Assembly (NCBI RefSeq): GCF_001411805.1
Contig: NZ_CP007212.1
Coordinates: forward strand, 3,100,001-3,164,000
DNA length: 64,000 bases
Source of the DNA: Burkholderia plantarii
GTDB lineage: Bacteria > Pseudomonadota > Gammaproteobacteria > Burkholderiales > Burkholderiaceae
Direction: 5' to 3'
Shown one piece after another: positions 58,270 through 64,000 of the stretch (the stretch's first letter is position 1; every line of letters starts with the position of its first letter). A program made the position numbers and the translations under genes. Below the pieces are notes generated by a model that saw nothing but the letters and a program-made list of their open reading frames with translations, did no database searches and was not told where the DNA came from.

Positions 58270-58454
58270 CTATAACGGGTCTGTCTTCTCGACAGCCGTT
58301 ACAGGTTGAGTTCTCGCATTTGTGCCGTATTCCAATTGAGCCGAACATTTAAGTTCGAATCTTCTTGAGATACATCGATACAATCACAACCCGGATAGTT
58401 TCCACGCCCATCTCAAATAAGCGCTTCCGCTATCCAAATTACTACTTCTTCTAG

Positions 58455-58466
58455 ATTGTTAAAGAA
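58455..58466 (-). promoter_or_regulatory. boxA antitermination element in 16S-23S spacer
   Basis: Minus strand TTCTTTAACAAT, the NusB/S10 recognition sequence before 23S, also part of processing stems. Confidence 0.7.
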
Positions 58467-58561
58467 CGACAGCCGATAAGTGCAACTTCTGACTTATCCT
58501 CTGACTGGCTCAATCGCCAATGACAAAAACTCAGTATGACTGAACGTTTGTCATTGAAGAT

Positions 58562-58637
58562 TGGTGGAGGCAGACGGGATCGAACCGACGACCCCCTGCT
58601 TGCAAAGCAGGTGCTCTCCCAGCTGAGCTATGCCCCC
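58562..58637 (-). tRNA. tRNA-Ala (TGC)
   Basis: 76 nt with encoded CCA. Acceptor GGGGGCA pairs with the 3' strand; anticodon TGC in CTTTGCAAG. Spacer tRNA of the rrn operon. Confidence 0.97.
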
Positions 58638-58674
58638 ATGTACAGAGACGTCTCAGGTTTCCGTGTCAGACAAT

Positions 58675-58751
58675 TGGTGGGTCTGGTTGGATTCGAACCA
58701 ACGACCCCCGCCTTATCAAGACGGTGCTCTAACCGACTGAGCTACAGACCC
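58675..58751 (-). tRNA. tRNA-Ile (GAT)
   Basis: 77 nt with encoded CCA; acceptor GGGTCTG; anticodon GAT in CTTGATAAG. Spacer tRNA between 16S and tRNA-Ala. Confidence 0.97.
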
Positions 58752-58813
58752 CTGAGTCTGTCTTGATCAACAGCCGATAAGCGTGAACGCTCAATGTATG
58801 CGGTATTAGCTCG

Positions 58814-60348
<1,535 letters not shown>

Positions 60349-60523
60349 AATTCCTGTTACTGTTTTCGGTTCCGTTAAGAACCGGTCGCTCACTCAAAGC
60401 TGACAGGTTATGAATTGCTTCACAAACCTGACTTACTTTTGTGTGAGACTCTTGATACTTTTGCTGACCTGATCCAAAGATCAGGACCGCGTCGATCAAG
60501 CGTCCACACTTATCGGCTGTTAA

Positions 60524-60536
60524 TTTTTAAAGAGCA
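60524..60536 (-). promoter_or_regulatory. boxA antitermination element of rrn leader
   Basis: Minus strand TGCTCTTTAAAAA, the NusB/S10 recruiting sequence upstream of 16S. Confidence 0.75.
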
Positions 60537-60605
60537 TTTCCGCTGAACCGACCGGACTTTCTGGCCTTCCCAGCAGCGCTGCGTTGTCAGCAGCAGAGAA
60601 GCGAG

Positions 60606-60645
60606 ATTATGATCAACGTTTCGCAGCGCGTCAACTACTTTTTTC
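60606..60645 (-). promoter_or_regulatory. rrn sigma-70 promoter
   Basis: Minus strand -35 TTGACG (60634-60629), 17-base spacer, -10 CATAAT (60611-60606). An A-tract (AAAAAAGTAG) just upstream of -35 fits an UP element. About 260 bases before mature 16S. Confidence 0.85.
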
Positions 60646-60983
60646 ACGCTGCGATCAACTTGCTTCGTTGATCATTTACGTCCGGCAACACCAACACGCG
60701 GCCAACATTCGGCGCTGCGTTCGTCCTGCCTCACTTCCCCTTCCGCGCCGCGTTTCCGTTAGCGCGAAAGAGGCGTGATTCTAAGCACGCTTTCGCCATC
60801 GCGCAAGAGGGAAATCGAACAATTTTCCCGGTGTGCCCCAGCCTGCGTATTTCAACCGCCTCAACCACCGACATCGGCCGCCGCCGACCATGAATTCATC
60901 GGGACTTCCCGGCGATCCGCTGCATACTTCCGGATCGGACTAAAATGACTGGTTCAACGCACCCACCTAATCCATTCAGATAT

Positions 60984-62201
60984 ATGCGCCAGCGAACCGC
61001 CAAACGCCTTCCCCCCGATGCCGACAAACTGGTCGGCCTGTCGCTCGCGCTGTTCGCGTCCGGCAGCCGTGTCGAGGACCGGTTCTGGGAAGCGAAGCTC
61101 GATGCGCTGCTCACCAAGGTGATCCGCAACGGCAACCAGACGACGCTCGACGCCGCGCTCGACCATCTGCAACAGAATCACCCCGACGCTTATGGCGCGC
61201 TCGCCGACATGGCGGAAACCCACAGCGAATCGCTACTGGTGGAGCATGACGAAAAGACGCACGAGGCCTTGCTGGTGGCCGTGCCGATCCTCGCCTGGAC
61301 GCGCTACATGATCCCGTCGGGCCCGCTCAAGGCGGAAATCGCCGACGTGCTTCGCACGCATCTGCAGGCGCACGTGCTCGCCGAGCATGCGCACGTAGCA
61401 CTCGCGCCGTTCCTCTACAGCATCGACCAGCTGCCGCGCCATCATGTCGAGGCGTATCGCCTCACGCAGCAATTGGCGCAGGCCGCGCTCGGTGGACAGA
61501 CTCCGCGCATCAATTTCGGCGACCTGCCCGAGACCTCACCGATCCTTGCCGATCCGCGCTTCCTGCTGGCCGTGGTCGCCACGCCCGCCGGCTCGCCGAT
61601 GTTTCGCTGGCAGGAGGAAGACCAGGGCGCGCGCATCGAACGCAGCCAGTGCCTCGAGCAATGGACGAGTCAGGGCGGCGGCAACCTGTCGAACGCGCTG
61701 CCCGGCTGTGAGTTCGAGTGCCTGCTGCCGGACGCCTACTACTCGGCCTGCCGCGACGCCGACGAGCGCGTGCGCCCGCACACGGTACGCACCGCGATCC
61801 GCTATCTGTTCGACACGATCGGCGCCGCGCCGAAGGAACTGCGGGCGGTGGTCGCCGGCTTCGGTGAACGCCGCATCGACGAATACCGGATCGGCTTCAC
61901 CCGCCGCGGCAGCAACGATGTGATCTACGGCGTCGTATGGCCGCTCTATGGCCGCGAAAACGGCGACATCGCCGCCGAGGAAACCATGCTCGAAGGCGAG
62001 ACGCCGATCGACGGCCCGGTCGAGGAAATCGTCTCGCTGCTGAAGGACACCGGCGTCACCGACATCCGTCGCCACGCCGGCCGTTTCGAACCGGAGTACT
62101 GCGACGATTGTGGCGTTCCGCTGTATGCCGACCCGCTGGGTGAAATTGTCCATGCGGAAATGCCTGAGGACGCGTCGCCCGCTCAGCCGCATTTTCATTG
62201 A
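60984..62201 (+). CDS. DUF2863-family protein
   Basis: 405 aa from the ATG at 60984 (RQRTAKRLPPDADKLVGLSLALFASGSRVEDRFWE, the conserved family start); an in-frame ATG 13 codons earlier is possible. Soluble, with a conserved C-terminal CDDCGVPLYADPLGE that could hold a metal. The family is widespread in Burkholderiales with no assigned function. Confidence 0.9.
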   Translation: MRQRTAKRLPPDADKLVGLSLALFASGSRVEDRFWEAKLDALLTKVIRNGNQTTLDAALDHLQQNHPDAYGALADMAETHSESLLVEHDEKTHEALLVAVPILAWTRYMIPSGPLKAEIADVLRTHLQAHVLAEHAHVALAPFLYSIDQLPRHHVEAYRLTQQLAQAALGGQTPRINFGDLPETSPILADPRFLLAVVATPAGSPMFRWQEEDQGARIERSQCLEQWTSQGGGNLSNALPGCEFECLLPDAYYSACRDADERVRPHTVRTAIRYLFDTIGAAPKELRAVVAGFGERRIDEYRIGFTRRGSNDVIYGVVWPLYGRENGDIAAEETMLEGETPIDGPVEEIVSLLKDTGVTDIRRHAGRFEPEYCDDCGVPLYADPLGEIVHAEMPEDASPAQPHFH

Positions 62202-62234
62202 GCCGCAGCGTCGCCCGCCTCCACCGTCAGTGAC

Positions 62235-62266
62235 AAAGAGCCGCCCGAGGGGCGGCTCTTTTTTTT
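62235..62266 (+). terminator. Terminator downstream of DUF2863 gene
   Basis: AAAGAGCCGCC (62235-62245), loop, GGCGGCTCTTT (62251-62261), long T-run. Confidence 0.93.
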
Positions 62267-62385
62267 CGCATACTGACATTTCCGCTTATGTCGTTTGGCC
62301 AGGCCGACACCGCGTAAGCACTTTGTCATCATGACTTCAGCATTTCACGTCATCACCGACAAACGCAACGATTAGCGAGGCAAAA

Positions 62386-63216
62386 ATGCGATTCATGGTG
62401 TTGAGTTCCGACGCGGAGCGCCGCGATGGCCTGAGGGCCCTGCTCAGGCAGATCGACCGGCATAGCGGCTACAACGATGCCAAGGACTGGCGGCAGGCCA
62501 TGCGCCTCGTCCGGCAACAAAGCTTCGACCTGATCGTCGTCGATTTCCGTCCGACCATGCGGCTCGGCGATCTGCGTGCCTTGTGCGAGGCCTGCGCCCC
62601 CACGCCGGTGGCGATGCTGGTCGATACCACCTCGCCTGCCATCGCGCCGGACCAGTTCTCGACCGGCGTGCAGGGCGTCGTGCCACGCGGGATGGGCGCC
62701 CATCTCGTGATCCGTGCGTTCGAGCTGGTCCTGCTCGGCGGCTACTACGTCCCGCCGGGTGCGCTTAACCTGCTCGACGCCGACGCGGCCGAGCAGCGCG
62801 CCACGCGCCGCCTGGGAAGCATCCCGCTGCGGCGCCAGCCCACAATCGGCACGCTCTCGCCACGTCAAGCCCAGATCATGCGCTTCGTCCACATGGGCAA
62901 TACGAACAAAATGATCGCGCGCACGCTCGGCATCAGCGAAGGGACCGTCAAGATCCATCTCGCCAGCATCTTCCAGCAACTGGGCGCCGCCAATCGCGCC
63001 GCCGCCGTCGCCATCTACAATGGCTGGCTGCCGCCGCACCTGGAGGTGTTGATCGCCGAGCGCCGGGCGCAGTCGCGGCCAACTCTCGGCGCACCCTGCC
63101 CGATCCCGCTGCGCGCCGCCAGTTCTCGCGGCAAGTACCGGCCGATCACGTTCGACGGTCCTGATCTGCCGATGGCAGCCGAGCCGGAACCGGCGACGCT
63201 GAAACGCAACACCTAG
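62386..63216 (+). CDS. LuxR-type transcriptional regulator with atypical receiver
   Basis: 276 aa. The N-terminal 120 residues follow a response-regulator fold with a possible phospho-acceptor Asp53 (DLIVVDFRP), but the acidic pair near the start is reduced to one Asp (SSDA) and the conserved Lys after strand 5 is missing (GVVPRGM). Residues about 150-215 are a LuxR helix-turn-helix (TLSPRQAQIMRFVHMGNTNKMIARTLGISEGTVKIHLASIFQQLG). The last 55 residues are a disordered Pro/Arg tail. No kinase adjacent, so it may work without phosphorylation. Confidence 0.88.
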   Translation: MRFMVLSSDAERRDGLRALLRQIDRHSGYNDAKDWRQAMRLVRQQSFDLIVVDFRPTMRLGDLRALCEACAPTPVAMLVDTTSPAIAPDQFSTGVQGVVPRGMGAHLVIRAFELVLLGGYYVPPGALNLLDADAAEQRATRRLGSIPLRRQPTIGTLSPRQAQIMRFVHMGNTNKMIARTLGISEGTVKIHLASIFQQLGAANRAAAVAIYNGWLPPHLEVLIAERRAQSRPTLGAPCPIPLRAASSRGKYRPITFDGPDLPMAAEPEPATLKRNT

Positions 63217-63276
63217 CCCCATGCCCGGCGTCGATTCGATTCCCATTTTTTGGCGTCAACGAGTAAGATTAAACGC

Positions 63277-63951
63277 ATGGGTTTCCTCTACACGCCGCTT
63301 CCGCTCTGGGTCGCCGTCGGTGGCTGGGTCGCTGCCGTGGTCGTGCTCGCGCTCGCGTCATGGGGACGTCCGTTCAAACGCCTCCAGGACCCGACGCTGC
63401 AGCATGTTTGGTGCGCGCTGATCGCCACCATCACCGTGCTGTGGGCGTCGAATGCATGGCTCGACGACGGGCTCGTCATGCATCTGCTCGGCGCGACGCT
63501 GATCGCCACGCTGTTCGACTGGACGCTCGCCCTGATCGCGATGGGCGCCGTCACCGGCATCGCCGCGATCGTGTTCGACGCGACCTGGCTGGGCGTCGGG
63601 CTGACCTATCTCGTCTACGGCGCACTGCCGGTGGCCGTATCGACGCTGCTGCAACGCGCAACGGTTGCCTGGCTGCCGCACAACCTGTTCGCGTTCATCG
63701 TCGGGCAGGGCTTCGCTGCGCCGGCGATCACGATCGGCGTGGTCGCCACAGCCGCCGCCGGCGTGCAACTCGGGCTCGCGGACGGCTCGACGATCGTCAT
63801 CCCGGCCAGCTACGGGCTCAACACGCTGTTGCTCGCGCTGGGCGAAGCCTGGTTCACCGGCATGGCGACCGCGCTGATCGCCATCTACAAACCGGCCTGG
63901 GTCACCACCTTCGACGTTCGCCGCTACCGCCTGGGCGGCCCGCCCGCCTGA
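63277..63951 (+). CDS. Energy-coupling factor / CbiM-like permease
   Basis: 224 aa, six or seven membrane helices, Ala/Leu/Val-rich. The layout (VWCALIATITVLWASNAWLDDGLVMHLLGATLIATLFDW) matches the CbiM-like energy-coupling factor permease family common in proteobacteria without ABC partners nearby. Possible role in cobalt, nickel or vitamin uptake; substrate not determinable. Confidence 0.8.
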   Translation: MGFLYTPLPLWVAVGGWVAAVVVLALASWGRPFKRLQDPTLQHVWCALIATITVLWASNAWLDDGLVMHLLGATLIATLFDWTLALIAMGAVTGIAAIVFDATWLGVGLTYLVYGALPVAVSTLLQRATVAWLPHNLFAFIVGQGFAAPAITIGVVATAAAGVQLGLADGSTIVIPASYGLNTLLLALGEAWFTGMATALIAIYKPAWVTTFDVRRYRLGGPPA

Positions 63952-64000
63952 TCCGCGCACGGATTTCCCGATGCATCGGCTCGTCCCGTTTCGCACGACG

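Larger units (their letters stand above)
60349..60983. other. rrn leader and promoter region, then DUF2863 promoter
   Basis: About 630 bases without a gene. The first 250 are the rrn leader and contain a boxA and the main promoter, listed separately. The rest separates the divergent rrn and DUF2863 units. Confidence 0.7.

Overview
The window looks like a chromosomal segment of a Burkholderia (Betaproteobacteria). The evidence is very high GC with strongly GC-biased third codon positions, an rrn operon in the order 16S-tRNA-Ile-tRNA-Ala-23S-5S, and several gene neighbourhoods familiar from this genus (uvrB divergent from an aromatic aminotransferase, DUF3563, DUF2863, hemP, ftrABCD). The species cannot be fixed from what is visible.

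Layout. (1) About 1-7,857 is an accessory island of lower and uneven GC. It carries a degenerate gene, a membrane-anchored protein with a HEPN-type RNxxxH motif, a small serine recombinase with TGGATCA repeats upstream, an orphan HicB-like antitoxin, phage remnants (coiled-coil protein plus S49 prohead-type protease) and small membrane proteins. It ends at 7,838-7,857 in a 20-nt 3' end of a tRNA gene (T-stem, acceptor, CCA) followed by a terminator. This marks the island's right attachment site; the intact tRNA and the integrase should lie left of the window. (2) 8-13.3 kb: an iron-uptake operon (Fiu-like TonB receptor, PiuC/YbiX oxygenase, FMN alpha-hydroxyacid oxidase) behind a Fur-like site. 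(3) 13.5-25 kb, minus strand: a chemoreceptor, then a type VI secretion effector module in the order vgrG - rhs with a C-terminal toxin - candidate immunity gene - PAAR - DUF3761. (4) 25-32.1 kb, minus strand: a histidine kinase, a two-subunit sodium:solute symporter (SSS plus DUF4212) and acetyl-CoA synthetase, suggesting acetate use. (5) 32.5-47 kb: transporters, class I fumarase, and a dense iron section: bfr, murI, bfd, tonB-exbB-exbD, LysR/pirin, hemP with a probable iron-responsive sRNA behind it, and ftrABCD ferrous uptake. Fur-like boxes precede bfr, bfd, hemP and ftrA. (6) 47-55 kb: uvrB, aromatic aminotransferase, 3-hydroxybutyrate dehydrogenase, aldo/keto reductase, rlmJ, small proteins and cueR. 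(7) 55.1-60.7 kb: a complete rrn operon on the minus strand with promoter, boxA elements and terminator. (8) 61-64 kb: DUF2863 protein, an atypical LuxR-type regulator and a CbiM-like permease.

How the genes fit together. Iron is the dominant theme: outer-membrane uptake (Fiu, energised by TonB-ExbB-ExbD), ferrous uptake (FtrABCD), haem-uptake regulation (HemP), storage and release (Bfr, Bfd), and an sRNA that may spare iron by repressing Fe-S enzymes such as the nearby fumarase. The second theme is competition: the VgrG/Rhs/PAAR module delivers a polymorphic toxin. The best candidates for something undescribed are the Rhs C-terminal toxin and its partner gene, the HEPN-motif membrane protein in the tRNA-bounded island, and several very small ORFs.
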